Shown: positions 1 to 10,340, counted from the stretch's first letter. The stretch is 36,406 nt of DNA from an uncultured Lactobacillus sp. (GCA_946481335.1 CAMLMR010000006.1:1-36406), one strand, 5' to 3'. Notes: a model not told the origin generated them from the letters alone. Made by a program: numbers and translations.

Positions 1-3000
1 TAACATTGAATGCTTATGACATTAATCCATTACATCATGAAGGTCGTCATGACGATGCAGAAGAAAAACGTGTTGAATTACATTTACACACTAAGATGAG
101 TCAAATGGATGCTACTAACAGTATTGAAGAATATGTGGCCAGAGCTAAGGAATGGGGCCACCCAGCATTAGCGATAACTGACCATGCTGCTGTTCAAGGT
201 TTCCCATTTGCTTACACTGCTGCTCAAAAGAACGACATTAAAATGCTATACGGTGTTGAAGCAAACGTTGTTGACGATGGAGTACCAATTACATTTAACG
301 AAGATGATCGTGATTTAGCCGATGCTACTTACGTTGTTTTCGATATTGAAACTACCGGTTTGTCAGCAATTTACGATAAGGTAATCGAAGTTTCTGCCGT
401 TAGAATGCAACATAATAACGTCTTAGATCAGTTCGAAGAATTCATTGATCCCGGGTTCCATTTATCAGACTTTACCACTGAACTAACATCTATCACAGAT
501 GATATGGTTAGAGGTTCAAAGTCCGAAGAAGAAGTCTTTAAACTATTTAGAGAGTTCTGTGGCGACTCAATCGTTGTAGGACACAACGTTACTTTTGACG
601 TTGGTTTTATGAATGTTGGATACCAAAGATATGGGATGGAAGAAATCCAAAACCCAATCATTGATACGTTGCCACTAGCTAGATTCTTATATCCAAACTA
701 TAAGAGTTACCGTTTGAATACATTGGCTAAGAAGTTTGATGTCGCTTTGGAACATCATCACCGTGCCGTGTATGATGCTGAAACAACAGGACATTTAAAC
801 TATTTATTCATCAAGGATGCTGAAGAACGTTACAACATTACTAAGGTAAATCAACTAAATGAACACATGTCTGATAACGATGCATACAAACATGCTCGTC
901 CATTCCACGCCATCTTAATGGCTCAAACACAAGCTGGTTTGAAGAACATGTTCAAGTTAGTTTCCTTATCTAACGTTGAATACTTCTACAGAGTCCCTAG
1001 AATTCCACGAAGTGTTCTAGAAAAATATCGCGAAGGAATCTTAATCGGTTCTGCCTGTGCAAACGGTGAAGTATTCACCGCAATGCTACAAAAAGGTAAA
1101 GAAGAGTCCAAGAAGAAGGCAGAATTCTACGATTATCTAGAGGTTCAACCAAGTGCAGCATACCAACCAATGATTGATTCAGAATTGATTCATGGTAAGA
1201 AACATTTACAAGAATTAGTTCAAAACATGGTTGATATGGGACATGAGATGGATAAACCAGTTGTCGCAACTGGGGATGTTCATTATATGGATCCACAAGA
1301 CTATATCTACCGTAAGATTTTAATTCATTCACAAGGTGGGGCTAACCCATTAAATAGACAAGAATTACCTAAGGTTCCATTCTTGACTACAGATGAAATG
1401 TTGAGTGATTTTGAATACTTAGGTGAAGACGTTAGTAAGGAAATCGTTGTTGATAATACACAAAAGATTGCCAACATGGTTGATGATGGAATTCATCCGG
1501 TCTTAGACCGACTATACACTCCACACATGCAGGGTGCAGAGGATGAAATCAGAAACTCAACAATGGATAAGGCCCATGAACTTTATGGTGATCCACTACC
1601 TGAATTAATCCAGGCGCGTTTGGACCGTGAGTTGAAGAGTATCATTGGTAACGGGTTCTCCGTTATTTACTTAATCGCTAAGCGTCTGGTAGCCAAGAGT
1701 AACAAGGATGGATATTTGGTAGGTTCCCGTGGTTCCGTTGGTTCCAGTTTGGTAGCTACAATGGCTGGAATTACTGAAGTTAATCCATTGCCACCACATT
1801 ATCGTTGTCCAAACTGTAAGTACTCTAAGTTCTTTACTAAGGGTGAATATGGTTCCGGATATGATTTACCACATGAAAACTGTCCAGAATGTGGAACCTT
1901 AATGATTGGTGACGGACATAATATTCCGTTCGAAACGTTCCTTGGATTCAGTGGTAACAAGGTTCCAGATATTGATTTGAACTTCTCTGGAGATTACCAA
2001 CCAATCGCCCATAACTACCTAAAGGTATTATTCGGTGAAGGTAACGTATATCGTGCCGGAACTATTGGTACTGTGGCCGATAAGACTGCGTATGGATATG
2101 TAAAGGCATACGAAAGAGATACTCAACAAACCATTCGTTCCGCTGAAATTGATCGACTATCCAAGGGTGACACTGGTGTTAAGAGAACGACTGGACAACA
2201 TCCGGCCGGAATTATCATCGTTCCAGATGATATGGACATCTTTGATTTCACACCAATCCAATACCCGGCTGATGATCAAAATGCTGCTTGGGAAACTACC
2301 CACTTTGATTTCCATTCTATCCATGACAACATCTTGAAGATGGATGTTTTGGGACATGATGACCCAACCATGATCAGAATGCTTCAAGATTTATCAGGAA
2401 TTGATCCTCAATCAATTCCAATGGATGACCCTGGAGTTATGGGATTATTCTCAGGAACAGACACAATTGGTGTTACCCAAGACCAAATTCAATCAAAGAC
2501 AGGGACTTTAGGGATTCCTGAATTTGGTACTAAGTTCGTTAGAGGGATGCTAGAACAAACTAATCCAGCTAACTTCTCACAATTACTACAAATTTCAGGG
2601 CTATCCCACGGTACTGATGTTTGGTTAGGAAACGCCGATGAACTAATTAAGGAAGGTAAAGCAACCATCGCCAACGTTATTGGTTGTCGTGATAACATCA
2701 TGACCGACTTGATTAACTGGGGACTAGACTCTGAAACATCATTCCAAATCATGGAATATGTTCGTAAGGGTCGTGGAATTAAAGACGAATGGCAAAAGAA
2801 GATGCACGAAGCAAACATTCCACAATGGTATATTGATTCATGTTTGAAGATTAAGTACATGTTCCCACGTGCCCATGCGGCTGCCTACGTTTTAATGGCA
2901 TTACGTGTTGCTTACTTCAAGGTATACTTCCCATTGGTTTACTACTGTGCATACTTCTCAGTACGTGCCGATGACTTTGATATTGTTTCAATGTGTCACG

Positions 3001-3395
3001 GTAAGGAAGCTGTTAAGGCAAAGATGAAAGAAATTAATGATCTTGGAAACGACGCTTCTGCCAAGGATAAGAACCTATTAACTGTGCTTGAATTAGCAAA
3101 CGAAATGATTGAAAGAGGATTCGAATTCGAAATGGTTGATTTGAATCGTTCCGATGCCGAACAATGGTTAATTGACGGTAACAAGTTAATCGCACCATTC
3201 AGAGCTATTCCAGGACTTGGTTTAAACGTTGCTAAGCAAATCGTTGCTGCACGTGAAGATAAAGAATTTATTTCTAAAGAAGACTTGTCCAAACGTGGAA
3301 AGGTTTCTAAGAAGTTAATCGAATTTATGACAGAAAATCATATTATTGATAACTTACCTGACGAAAACCAACTAAGTTTATTCGATATGATGTAG
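1..3395 (+). CDS. polC: DNA polymerase III alpha subunit, PolC type (5' truncated by window)
   Basis: Replicative DNA polymerase of low-GC Gram-positives with a built-in 3'-5' proofreading exonuclease. The frame is open from the window edge (first whole codon at base 3), so the TTG at 6 is not a real start; about 1130 of the usual roughly 1440 residues are present and the N-terminal domain is missing. Counting from base 6, the visible parts are a PHP segment (HLHTK at about 26), a DnaQ-like exonuclease with DIETTG (113-118), HNVTFD (193-198) and HHRAVYDAE (251-259), the rest of the PHP domain, a zinc-binding loop with CPNC (601-604) and CPEC (626-629), and polymerase aspartates in PDIDLNF (D655, D657). 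The C terminus ends QLSLFDMM, where QLSLF fits a beta-clamp binding motif. No separate terminator follows; the hairpin at 3458 is the first one downstream. Confidence 0.98.
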   Translation, partial: TLNAYDINPLHHEGRHDDAEEKRVELHLHTKMSQMDATNSIEEYVARAKEWGHPALAITDHAAVQGFPFAYTAAQKNDIKMLYGVEANVVDDGVPITFNEDDRDLADATYVVFDIETTGLSAIYDKVIEVSAVRMQHNNVLDQFEEFIDPGFHLSDFTTELTSITDDMVRGSKSEEEVFKLFREFCGDSIVVGHNVTFDVGFMNVGYQRYGMEEIQNPIIDTLPLARFLYPNYKSYRLNTLAKKFDVALEHHHRAVYDAETTGHLNYLFIKDAEERYNITKVNQLNEHMSDNDAYKHARPFHAILMAQTQAGLKNMFKLVSLSNVEYFYRVPRIPRSVLEKYREGILIGSACANGEVFTAMLQKGKEESKKKAEFYDYLEVQPSAAYQPMIDSELIHGKKHLQELVQNMVDMGHEMDKPVVATGDVHYMDPQDYIYRKILIHSQGGANPLNRQELPKVPFLTTDEMLSDFEYLGEDVSKEIVVDNTQKIANMVDDGIHPVLDRLYTPHMQGAEDEIRNSTMDKAHELYGDPLPELIQARLDRELKSIIGNGFSVIYLIAKRLVAKSNKDGYLVGSRGSVGSSLVATMAGITEVNPLPPHYRCPNCKYSKFFTKGEYGSGYDLPHENCPECGTLMIGDGHNIPFETFLGFSGNKVPDIDLNFSGDYQPIAHNYLKVLFGEGNVYRAGTIGTVADKTAYGYVKAYERDTQQTIRSAEIDRLSKGDTGVKRTTGQHPAGIIIVPDDMDIFDFTPIQYPADDQNAAWETTHFDFHSIHDNILKMDVLGHDDPTMIRMLQDLSGIDPQSIPMDDPGVMGLFSGTDTIGVTQDQIQSKTGTLGIPEFGTKFVRGMLEQTNPANFSQLLQISGLSHGTDVWLGNADELIKEGKATIANVIGCRDNIMTDLINWGLDSETSFQIMEYVRKGRGIKDEWQKKMHEANIPQWYIDSCLKIKYMFPRAHAAAYVLMALRVAYFKVYFPLVYYCAYFSVRADDFDIVSMCHGKEAVKAKMKEINDLGNDASAKDKNLLTVLELANEMIERGFEFEMVDLNRSDAEQWLIDGNKLIAPFRAIPGLGLNVAKQIVAAREDKEFISKEDLSKRGKVSKKLIEFMTENHIIDNLPDENQLSLFDMM

Positions 3396-3401
3396 TATGT
3401 A

Positions 3402-3430
3402 TTGAACAATCTTAGATAGTATGGTATGAT
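3402..3430 (+). promoter_or_regulatory. sigma-A promoter of the rimP-nusA-infB operon
   Basis: TTGAAC (3402-3407), a 17-base spacer and TATGAT (3425-3430) lie just after the polC stop codon. Both boxes are one mismatch from consensus at ideal spacing. Transcription would begin near 3437, which leaves a leader of roughly 75 bases before rimP. Confidence 0.8.
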
Positions 3431-3457
3431 ACATTATGATTTATATCTGAGAGAAAG

Positions 3458-3488
3458 GAGTGAGCAGAAATGCTCGCTCTTTTTATTG
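3458..3488 (+). terminator. intrinsic terminator in the rimP operon leader (possible attenuator)
   Basis: GAGTGAGCA pairs with TGCTCGCTC (one G-U pair) around a GAAA tetraloop, followed by TTTTTATTG. The hairpin lies after the promoter at 3402-3430 and before rimP, so it would stop operon transcripts early as well as ending polC readthrough. The T-tract is interrupted by an A and G residues, that is, rather weak. In Bacillus subtilis, NusA is reported to limit its own operon through a NusA-dependent terminator in the rimP-nusA leader; the same arrangement here suggests the same feedback. Confidence 0.8.
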
Positions 3489-3499
3489 GATTTTTTTAG
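3470..3499 (+). CDS. possible 9-codon leader peptide overlapping the attenuator
   Basis: An ATG at 3470 opens a frame encoding MLALFIGFF that stops with TAG at 3497-3499. A good ribosome binding site, AAAGGAG (3454-3460), lies 9 bases upstream. The start codon is in the hairpin loop and right arm, and the stop codon overlaps the AGGAGG that serves rimP. A ribosome on this frame would occupy the terminator hairpin. Such a short frame can arise by chance; there is no homology evidence. Confidence 0.25.
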   Translation: MLALFIGFF

Positions 3500-3510
3500 G
3501 AGGCGTATCA

Positions 3511-3984
3511 TTGAGCGAAGTTACAGAAGTGGTAAAAGAAGTAGTAACTCCAATTCTAGATAGTCATGATTTTTATCTTTATGACATCGAATTTGTAAAA
3601 GAAAGCAAGAATTGGTATTTAAGGGTTTATGTCGATAAGGACGGCGGTATTAACATTGAAGACTGTGCGTTAGTATCTGATGAACTAAGTGAAAAATTAG
3701 ATTCAATGGATCCTGATCCAATTCCACAAGCTTACTTTCTAGAAGTCTCATCTCCAGGAGCTGAAAGACCTCTAAAGAAACCAGAAGATTATGAAAATGC
3801 TGTTAATGATTACATTCATGTATCATTGTATGCACCAATTAATGGCGAAAAAGTCTATGAAGGGACTTTAAAAGAATTAAGTGATGATGAATTAGTTTTG
3901 ACTGTTAATTTAAAGGGTCGAATTAAGGATTTAACAATACCAAGAAAATCAATTGCCAAAGCAAGATTAGCAATTAAATTTTAG
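3511..3984 (+). CDS. rimP: ribosome maturation factor RimP
   Basis: Cytoplasmic factor needed for maturation of the 30S subunit. The protein is 157 residues, normal for the family. It has the N-terminal alpha/beta domain ([20 protein letters not shown], then [16 protein letters not shown]) and the [15 protein letters not shown] signature leading into the C-terminal SH3-like domain. I choose the TTG at 3511 because a perfect AGGAGG (3498-3503) lies 7 bases upstream; the longer reading from GTG 3460 would run through the terminator hairpin and adds residues unlike the family. It is the first full gene of the nusA-infB operon, 19 bases before nusA. Confidence 0.93.
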   Translation: MSEVTEVVKEVVTPILDSHDFYLYDIEFVKESKNWYLRVYVDKDGGINIEDCALVSDELSEKLDSMDPDPIPQAYFLEVSSPGAERPLKKPEDYENAVNDYIHVSLYAPINGEKVYEGTLKELSDDELVLTVNLKGRIKDLTIPRKSIAKARLAIKF

Positions 3985-4003
3985 CTAAGGGAGACAATCA
4001 AAA

Positions 4004-5092
4004 ATGAGTAAAGAACTTTTAGGTGCACTAGATGCCCTAGAAAACGACAAAGGGATTTCTAAAGAAACAGTTATTGATGCTTTAGAAGCTGCATTAACTT
4101 CAGCATACAAGAGAAACTATAACCAAGCACAAAACGTTGAAGTTTCTTTCGATGAAAAGAAGGGTAACATTCACGTTTATGCTGTTAAGACAGTTGTAGA
4201 AGATGTAGTAGATCCTAGATTAGAATGCAGCTTATCAGATGCATTACAATTAAACCGTGGTTATGAATTAGGTGACGAAATTAAGTTTGAAGTTACTCCT
4301 AAGAACTTTGGTAGAATTGCTGCTCAAACTGCAAAGCAAGTTATCATGCAAAGAGTTAGAGAAGCTGAAAGAACAATTGTGTACAACAAGTACAGCAAGT
4401 ACCAAGATGAATTAATCACTGGTGAAATCGAACGCCAAGACGATCGTTTTGTATATGTTGATTTAGGTAAGGTTGAAGCAGTTATGCCTAAGAATGACCA
4501 AATGCCAAATGAAACATACAGACCACAAGATAGAATCAAGGTATACGTTAACCGTGTAGAAGATGCTACTAAGGGTCCTCAAATCTTCGTTAGTCGTACC
4601 GCTCCTGGTTTATTAAAACGACTATTTGAAGAAGAAGTTCCTGAAATCTATGACGGAACTGTTGAAGTAGTATCAATTGCTAGAGAAGCCGGAGACCGTG
4701 CTAAGGTAGCTGTTAGATCTAACAATGAAGATATCGACCCAGTTGGTACAACGGTTGGACCAAGAGGTCAACGTGTTCAAACTATCGTTAACGAATTAGG
4801 TGGCGAAAACATGGACATCGTTCAATGGACTGAAGATCCTGCTGAATTCATTGCAAATTCATTAAACCCATCAGAAGTAGTTGATGTTATCTTTGATGAA
4901 GAAAATGAACGTGCATGCACAGTTATCGTACCTGACTACCAACTATCATTAGCAATTGGTAAGCGTGGACAAAACGCACGTCTAGCTGCTAAGTTGACTG
5001 GTTACAAGATTGATATCAAATCTGAATCAGAAGCTGATGGTCTAACTGAAGACGTCCAAGAAGATAGTGACGACGCAATCGATAACGAATAA
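4004..5092 (+). CDS. nusA: transcription termination/antitermination factor NusA
   Basis: RNA polymerase-associated factor that stabilises pauses and intrinsic termination. The 362 residues cover an N-terminal polymerase-binding domain (about 1-125), an S1 domain (about 130-200; GEIERQDDRFVYVDLGKVEA) and two KH domains (about 200-345), with the KH1 segment GTTVGPRGQRVQTIV and KH2 segment LAIGKRGQNARLAAKL. An acidic tail follows. As in other Bacillota there are no extra C-terminal acidic repeats of the E. coli type. The start has AAGGGAG upstream. It is second in the operon and probable target of autoregulation through the leader terminator at 3458. Confidence 0.97.
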   Translation: MSKELLGALDALENDKGISKETVIDALEAALTSAYKRNYNQAQNVEVSFDEKKGNIHVYAVKTVVEDVVDPRLECSLSDALQLNRGYELGDEIKFEVTPKNFGRIAAQTAKQVIMQRVREAERTIVYNKYSKYQDELITGEIERQDDRFVYVDLGKVEAVMPKNDQMPNETYRPQDRIKVYVNRVEDATKGPQIFVSRTAPGLLKRLFEEEVPEIYDGTVEVVSIAREAGDRAKVAVRSNNEDIDPVGTTVGPRGQRVQTIVNELGGENMDIVQWTEDPAEFIANSLNPSEVVDVIFDEENERACTVIVPDYQLSLAIGKRGQNARLAAKLTGYKIDIKSESEADGLTEDVQEDSDDAIDNE

Positions 5093-5118
5093 TAACAAGT
5101 TTAAGGAGTGTTAATTCA

Positions 5119-5418
5119 ATGAGAACAAGAAAAATTCCAATGAGAAAAGATATTGTTACTGGTGAAATGGCTCCCAAGAAAGATTTAGTTAGAATCGTTA
5201 AGGACAAAGAAAATAACGTTACTATCGATGAAACTGGAAAAAAATCAGGTAGAGGGGCATACGTTTCAATTGATGTAAAAGTTGCACAAAAAGCCAAGGA
5301 TGAAAAGAAACTAAACGAAGTATTTTCTGTTGACTTAAGTGACGAATTTTACGACGATTTAATTGCTTACGTAGACCACAAACAAGCCAGAAAAGAACTT
5401 TTCGAAAATGACAAATAA
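5119..5418 (+). CDS. ylxR: YlxR family RNA-binding protein (RnpM)
   Basis: Small basic protein of 99 residues, the YlxR family always found between nusA and infB in Bacillota. Family members bind RNA, and the B. subtilis protein has been linked to RNase P modulation (name RnpM). The N terminus RKIPMRKDIVTGEMAPKKDL and the GRGAYVSID motif are typical of lactobacilli. TAAGGAGTG lies upstream of ATG 5119. The 3' end overlaps ylxQ by 11 bases, which indicates translational coupling. Role beyond RNA binding is not shown by the sequence. Confidence 0.92.
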   Translation: MRTRKIPMRKDIVTGEMAPKKDLVRIVKDKENNVTIDETGKKSGRGAYVSIDVKVAQKAKDEKKLNEVFSVDLSDEFYDDLIAYVDHKQARKELFENDK

Positions 5419-5710
5419 AGAACAAATATTAAACTTTATTGGTTTAGCAAAGCGAGCCGGAAAGATAACTACTGGTGAAGATATACTGCTTAACGCAATC
5501 AAGAAGAATAAAATTAAATTTCTGATTATCGCTACTGACTCTGGAAAAGCCAGCTTGAAGAAATTTACAGATAAGGCAAATTCATATAACATTCCTACTA
5601 ATCAAATGTTTACTAAGGTAGAGATAAGTGATGCAATTGGGATGCCGCGAACCATTATTGGGATCGCAGACAATGGATTTGCCAAACGTTTGAAAGAAAT
5701 GACAAATTAA
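5408..5710 (+). CDS. ylxQ: YlxQ, ribosomal L7Ae-like kink-turn binding protein
   Basis: 100-residue protein of the L7Ae/L30e fold, which binds kink-turn RNA. The pattern [18 protein letters not shown], followed by [20 protein letters not shown] and [18 protein letters not shown], is characteristic. It starts inside the end of ylxR (overlap 5408-5418) and precedes infB by 20 bases. In other Bacillota the gene is non-essential and the exact RNA target is uncertain, so only a general RNA-binding role is proposed. Confidence 0.9.
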   Translation: MTNKEQILNFIGLAKRAGKITTGEDILLNAIKKNKIKFLIIATDSGKASLKKFTDKANSYNIPTNQMFTKVEISDAIGMPRTIIGIADNGFAKRLKEMTN

Positions 5711-5730
5711 TTGTAAAGGAACGTGATGGT

Positions 5731-7980
5731 ATGGGTAAGAAAAGAATTTATGAGTTATCTAAAGAGATAAATGTAGCTAGTAAGACAATTATTGATGAAG
5801 CAAAGAAGAAGGGATATGACGTTAAAAATCATATGTCTGGGTTAGATGCGAACGAAGAAAAAGCAATTCGTGATCACTTTGCTCCTAAGAAAAAGCCGGT
5901 TAGTGCTACCAAACCAGCTAACAATAATTCTAAGAAACCTGCCGAAAAGCCACACAAGACTTTAAATAAAAATTCTAACAATAAGGCAAAGCAATCTATG
6001 AACAATAACAACAATAACAATAGTAATAACAGCAACAACACAAACAAACCAAACAACAATGGTTCTTCAAACTTCAAAAAGGGTGGTAAGAAGAACAAGA
6101 AGAAATTCAACAAGAAAAATAACCGTGGTAACAACAAGTTTGCTGGTATGTACACTAAGAACCAACGTATCAGACAAAACCACAAGAACAACAAGGCACC
6201 GGAAAGAAAAGAACGTCCATTGCCAGAAACATTGGTATACACAGTTGGTATGAACGCTCAAGAAATTGGTAAGATTATCCATAGAGAACCAGCTGAAATC
6301 GTTAAGAAGTTATTCCTATTAGGAGTAATGGTTAACCAAAACGTTTCATTGGATAAGGATACAATCGAACTTCTAGCTGCTGACTATGGTATTAAGGCAG
6401 AAGAAAAGGTAGAAGTAAACGTTTCTGATATTGATAAGATTTTCGAAGAAGAAGCAGAAAACACTGATTACCTAGAAGACCGTGCACCAGTTGTTACTAT
6501 CATGGGACACGTTGACCATGGTAAGACAACATTATTGGATTACTTGAGAAACTCACACATCACTGCTGGTGAAGCTGGTGGAATTACTCAAGCAATTGGT
6601 GCTTACCAACTTGAAAGAAATGGTAAAGTTATCACATTCTTGGATACTCCAGGACATGCTGCCTTTACTGCAATGCGTGCACGTGGTGCTGATATCACCG
6701 ATATTACAATCCTAGTTGTTGCCGCAGACGATGGTGTTATGCCTCAAACAATTGAAGCTATCGACCATGCTAAGGCCGCTAAGACTCCAATTATCGTTGC
6801 AATTAACAAGATTGATAAACCAGGTGCAAACCCTAACCACGTAATCGAACAACTAGCTAGTTATGAATTAATCCCAGAAGACTGGGGTGGTGACACTATC
6901 TTCGTTGAACTATCTGCTAAGATGGGTACTAATGTTGATGAATTACTAGATATGATTCTTCTACAATCAGACGTGATGGAATTAAAGGCTAACCCTAAGC
7001 AACATGCTGCTGGTTCAGTAATTGAAGCTCGTCTAGATCGTGGTAGAGGTCCAGTTGCAACATTACTTGTTCAACAAGGTACTATGCATGTCGGTGACCC
7101 AATCGTAGTTGGTGACACATTCGGTCGTGTTAGAACTATGACTAATGAAAAGGGTAAGGACTTAGATGACGCTACTCCATCAACTCCAATCGAAATTACT
7201 GGTCTAAACGATGTTCCAGAAGCTGGTGACCGTTTCGTTGTATTCGATGATGAAAAGACTGCTCGTGCTGCCGGTGAAGAAAGAGCTAAAGAAGCTCAAA
7301 TGGAAGAACGTAAGAAGAACAACAGTGTTACTTTGGACAACTTATTCGAATCTCTAAAAGAAGGAGAAATGAAGGAAGTTGCCGTAATTATCAAGGCTGA
7401 CGTTCAAGGTTCTGTTGAAGCACTTGCATCAAGTCTACAAAAGATTGATGTTGAAGGTGTTAAGGTTAACATCGTTCACAGTTCCGTAGGTGCAATCAAC
7501 GAAAGTGATATTGCATTAGCTGAAGCAAGTAACGCCATTATCGTTGGATTTAACGTTCGTGCTACTCCACAAGCTAAGGCTCAAGCTGAAACTGACAACG
7601 TTGACATTCGTCTACACCAAGTTATCTACGATGCTATTGATGAAGTCGAATCAGCTATGAAGGGTATGTTAGCACCTAAGTACAAAGAAGAAGTTACTGG
7701 TGAAGTTGAAGTAAGACAACTTTACAAAGCTTCTAAGATTGGTACAATTGCAGGTGGAATGGTTACCGATGGTGTAATTAAACGTGATAGTAAGATTCGT
7801 TTAATTCGTGATAACGTTGTTATCTACAATGGTGAACTAAATAGTTTGAAGCGTTTCAAAGATGATGCTAAGGAAGTTAAGCAAGGATTTGAATGTGGAC
7901 TTACTATTGAAAACTACAACGACATCAAGGAAGGTGACGTTGTAGAAGCCTACGAAATGAAAGAAGTTCCTGCTAAGTAA
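5731..7980 (+). CDS. infB: translation initiation factor IF-2
   Basis: GTPase that brings initiator fMet-tRNA to the 30S subunit and promotes 50S joining. The 749 residues have an N-terminal IF2 domain (about 1-50), a long Lys/Asn-rich low-complexity linker (about 50-160) with an uninterrupted Asn run at about 91-97, the second IF2_N domain (about 165-220), and the G domain with GHVDHGKT (259-266), DTPGH, NKID and a SAK motif. Domains II, III and the C-terminal fMet-tRNA-binding domain follow ([20 protein letters not shown]). AAAGGA lies 10 bases before ATG 5731. The linker is unusually Asn-rich but lies in a region that varies widely between species. Confidence 0.98.
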   Translation: MGKKRIYELSKEINVASKTIIDEAKKKGYDVKNHMSGLDANEEKAIRDHFAPKKKPVSATKPANNNSKKPAEKPHKTLNKNSNNKAKQSMNNNNNNNSNNSNNTNKPNNNGSSNFKKGGKKNKKKFNKKNNRGNNKFAGMYTKNQRIRQNHKNNKAPERKERPLPETLVYTVGMNAQEIGKIIHREPAEIVKKLFLLGVMVNQNVSLDKDTIELLAADYGIKAEEKVEVNVSDIDKIFEEEAENTDYLEDRAPVVTIMGHVDHGKTTLLDYLRNSHITAGEAGGITQAIGAYQLERNGKVITFLDTPGHAAFTAMRARGADITDITILVVAADDGVMPQTIEAIDHAKAAKTPIIVAINKIDKPGANPNHVIEQLASYELIPEDWGGDTIFVELSAKMGTNVDELLDMILLQSDVMELKANPKQHAAGSVIEARLDRGRGPVATLLVQQGTMHVGDPIVVGDTFGRVRTMTNEKGKDLDDATPSTPIEITGLNDVPEAGDRFVVFDDEKTARAAGEERAKEAQMEERKKNNSVTLDNLFESLKEGEMKEVAVIIKADVQGSVEALASSLQKIDVEGVKVNIVHSSVGAINESDIALAEASNAIIVGFNVRATPQAKAQAETDNVDIRLHQVIYDAIDEVESAMKGMLAPKYKEEVTGEVEVRQLYKASKIGTIAGGMVTDGVIKRDSKIRLIRDNVVIYNGELNSLKRFKDDAKEVKQGFECGLTIENYNDIKEGDVVEAYEMKEVPAK

Positions 7981-7994
7981 AGGAGTGAATTGAT

Positions 7995-8348
7995 ATGGCT
8001 CAATACAGAGTTGGAAGACTAGAACAAGAAATTCAAAAAGAAGTTAATGATATCTTATTAAAACGTGTGAGAGATCCACGAGTTCAAGGTGTAACTATCA
8101 CAGGTGTTGACGTAACTGGTGACTTACAACAAGCTACTATTTACTACAGCATCTTATCTGATAACGATAATGATGAAGAAACTACCCAAAAAGGTTTGGA
8201 TAAGGCAACATCATTAATCAGAGGTGAATTAGGTTCTCGTTTGAGCATCTACCGTACACCTGAATTAACATTCAAATTGGATGAATCAATTCAATATGGA
8301 AGTAAGATTGATCAATTAATTAACAAATTAAAACGAGAAGATCGTTAA
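7995..8348 (+). CDS. rbfA: 30S ribosome-binding factor RbfA
   Basis: Single KH-like domain protein that helps late 16S rRNA 5' end maturation in the 30S subunit. Length 117 matches the family. Recognised from RVGRLEQEIQKEVNDIL, the strands around VTITGVDVTGDLQQATIYYS, and the end RTPELTFKLDESIQYGSKID. AAAGGAGTG precedes ATG 7995, only 14 bases after infB. It is the last gene of the operon; a terminator follows at 8356. Confidence 0.96.
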   Translation: MAQYRVGRLEQEIQKEVNDILLKRVRDPRVQGVTITGVDVTGDLQQATIYYSILSDNDNDEETTQKGLDKATSLIRGELGSRLSIYRTPELTFKLDESIQYGSKIDQLINKLKREDR

Positions 8349-8355
8349 TATAAAA

Positions 8356-8388
8356 AGAATCCGTAACTAGTGTTATGGGTTCTTTTTT
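8356..8388 (+). terminator. intrinsic terminator of the rimP-rbfA operon
   Basis: AGAATCCGTAAC pairs with GTTATGGGTTCT over 12 base pairs (two G-U) around TAGT, followed by TTTTTG. It sits 8 bases after the rbfA stop. Confidence 0.85.
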
Positions 8389-8420
8389 GTTTGCTCTAAT
8401 TTAGTGAATAAAAACGTCTA

Positions 8421-8429
8421 TGATATAAT
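8421..8429 (+). promoter_or_regulatory. extended -10 promoter of truB-ribF
   Basis: TGATATAAT (8421-8429) is a perfect extended -10. The hexamer 17 bases upstream, TTAGTG (8401-8406), is a poor -35. It lies between the rbfA terminator and the truB ribosome binding site, with an expected start near 8436. Confidence 0.7.
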
Positions 8430-8464
8430 TTAATATATAAATAACATCTGAGGAGTCGTGTAAT

Positions 8465-9376
8465 ATGGACGGAATTATCCCATTATATAAAGAAAAGGGT
8501 ATGACTAGTTTTGCCTGCGTTAGCCAATTACGAGGCATTTTAAAAATGAAAAGAATTGGTCATAGTGGAACCTTAGATCCAAATGTTGAAGGAGTATTAC
8601 CAATTTGTCTTGGTAAGGGTACCAAGTTAGTGGAATACTTGATGAACTCTGGAAAAATTTACCAAGGTAGTATCACCTTGGGATTTGACACCACTACCGA
8701 AGACTTAGACGGTGAAGTGGTAAGTACTAAGCCGCTAGAAAAACCACTATCAAACGATGAAATTGATGAGCTATTGAACAGTTTTGTTTCGGAAGATTTG
8801 ATTCAAATTCCACCAATGTATTCAGCGGTGAAAGTAAATGGTAAAAGACTTTATGAATATGCTAGAAATGGTGAAGAAGTAGAACGTCCAGAAAGACACG
8901 TTCAAATTCACTACTTCAAACAAATTAAAGATAGCATCTATGATGAAGACAAAAAGCAACAAACTATTTTCTTTGAAGTTGGATGCGGTAAAGGAACATA
9001 TGTAAGAACACTTGCTGTGGACTTCGGTAAAAAGATTAACATGCCAGCTGTTATGTCTAGTTTGACTAGAATTAAGAGTGGTGGATTTACACTTGAAGAT
9101 ACTTTTAAGATTAGCGAAGTAAAATCTGCTGTAGAAAATGGTACTATCGGTGATATCGTCAAATCAATTGATTATGCATTGACTGATTTTAAGCACGTTG
9201 AACTAAACGAAAGCCAATGGAAGATTGTCCAAAATGGTGGCTTTTTAGATTCAGGGGCTTTAGGTATAAATGACGATAAATGTGTGTTAACGTTTAACAA
9301 CGAAGTTAAGGCTTTGTACTTCTTTGATGAAAATAAACAAATTTACAAACCAGAAAAAATGTTTAGCAATCAATAA
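8465..9376 (+). CDS. truB: tRNA pseudouridine(55) synthase TruB
   Basis: Converts U55 of the T-loop of nearly all elongator tRNAs to pseudouridine. The 303 residues begin with the family signature GIIPLYKEKGMTSF and GHSGTLDPNVEGVLPICLG, where D38 is the catalytic aspartate. Further conserved motifs are PPMYSAVKVNGKRLYEYAR and GCGKGTYVRTLAVDFGK. The C-terminal part is the shorter Gram-positive PUA-like extension. GAGGAG (8450-8455) precedes ATG 8465. The gene sits 17 bases before ribF, with which it is probably cotranscribed. Confidence 0.97.
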   Translation: MDGIIPLYKEKGMTSFACVSQLRGILKMKRIGHSGTLDPNVEGVLPICLGKGTKLVEYLMNSGKIYQGSITLGFDTTTEDLDGEVVSTKPLEKPLSNDEIDELLNSFVSEDLIQIPPMYSAVKVNGKRLYEYARNGEEVERPERHVQIHYFKQIKDSIYDEDKKQQTIFFEVGCGKGTYVRTLAVDFGKKINMPAVMSSLTRIKSGGFTLEDTFKISEVKSAVENGTIGDIVKSIDYALTDFKHVELNESQWKIVQNGGFLDSGALGINDDKCVLTFNNEVKALYFFDENKQIYKPEKMFSNQ

Positions 9377-9393
9377 TCGAAAGGCATGAAATT

Positions 9394-10332
9394 ATGGAAA
9401 TCATTAAATTACATCATCCATTGAGCGTTGATTTTAACCAACAAGAGAAGATTGTCCTAGCAATGGGATACTTTGATGGAGTTCATTTAGGTCATCAAAA
9501 GGTTTTGGAAAAAGCACGTGAAATTGCCATGCAAAAGAATCTATCTTTGGCCGTGTTGACCTATGACCACAAGCCATCCGTAGTTTATAAACAGTTATCA
9601 CCACATGATAGAAGAAACATCATCATGCCAGATAGCAAGAATGAGATGTTTGAATCAATGGGTGTTAATAAGGTATTTGTTGTTAACTATAGTTTTAGTT
9701 TTCAAAATCAAACACCTCAAGAATTCGTGGACAACTATTTAGTAAGGTTCAATGCTGACACTGTTGTGGCAGGTACTGATCATACTTATGGTGCTAAGGA
9801 TGCAACAATGGACTTACTACCTAATTATGCAAAGGGTAGATTTGACGTAGTCGCAGTTGATTTAGCTGATTATGAATTAGAAAAAATCAGTTCAACTAGA
9901 ATTAGAAAGAATCTAGATGAAGGCCATATTCAAACTGTTAACCATTTGATGGGCAGACCTTTTCAAACTGGAGGAACAGTTGTCCACGGTTTTGCACGAG
10001 GGCGTGAATTAGGTTATCCAACTGCTAATATCCAACATGATGAATTACAATGGCTACCCACTATCGGTGTTTACGTTGTTGACGTATTTATCGGTGACAA
10101 GAAGTACCATGGGATGGCCTCAATTGGAAGAAACGTCACCTTTGGTGATAAGAATCCAATCACGGTTGAAATTAATATTTTAGACTTTAATGACAATATT
10201 TACGGTGAAGTTTTAAAGGTAGATTGGCTATATCGCATTCGTGGTGAGGTTAAGTTTGAAGGAATCGATAAACTAATTAAACAGCTTCAATCAGATGAAG
10301 ATTTCACTCGTCAATATTTCGAAAATAACTAG
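9394..10332 (+). CDS. ribF: bifunctional riboflavin kinase / FAD synthetase
   Basis: Makes FMN from riboflavin and then FAD from FMN. Length 312 is typical. The N-terminal nucleotidyltransferase domain carries MGYFDGVHLGHQ (24-35, adenylyl transfer) and the later ISSTRIRKNLDEG segment. The C-terminal flavokinase domain carries GRELGYPTANI and VEINILDFNDNIYGEVLKV. CGAAAGGC precedes ATG 9394. Pairing with truB is standard in lactobacilli. No convincing terminator follows; the heat-shock promoter begins 9 bases downstream. Confidence 0.97.
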   Translation: MEIIKLHHPLSVDFNQQEKIVLAMGYFDGVHLGHQKVLEKAREIAMQKNLSLAVLTYDHKPSVVYKQLSPHDRRNIIMPDSKNEMFESMGVNKVFVVNYSFSFQNQTPQEFVDNYLVRFNADTVVAGTDHTYGAKDATMDLLPNYAKGRFDVVAVDLADYELEKISSTRIRKNLDEGHIQTVNHLMGRPFQTGGTVVHGFARGRELGYPTANIQHDELQWLPTIGVYVVDVFIGDKKYHGMASIGRNVTFGDKNPITVEINILDFNDNIYGEVLKVDWLYRIRGEVKFEGIDKLIKQLQSDEDFTRQYFENN

Positions 10333-10340
10333 TCTTTTTC

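Noticed and set aside
2489..2860. 123-residue minus-strand frame
   Set aside because: Lies wholly inside polC, which is well conserved in its own frame; no start signals.
3460..3510. Upstream GTG start giving a 174-residue RimP
   Set aside because: The extension runs through the leader terminator hairpin and lacks family similarity; TTG 3511 has a perfect ribosome site.
5874..6242. 122-residue minus-strand frame rich in Leu
   Set aside because: It is the complement of the Asn/Lys-rich IF-2 linker; the Leu and Phe runs come from AAC/AAG codons read backwards, and there is no promoter or binding site.
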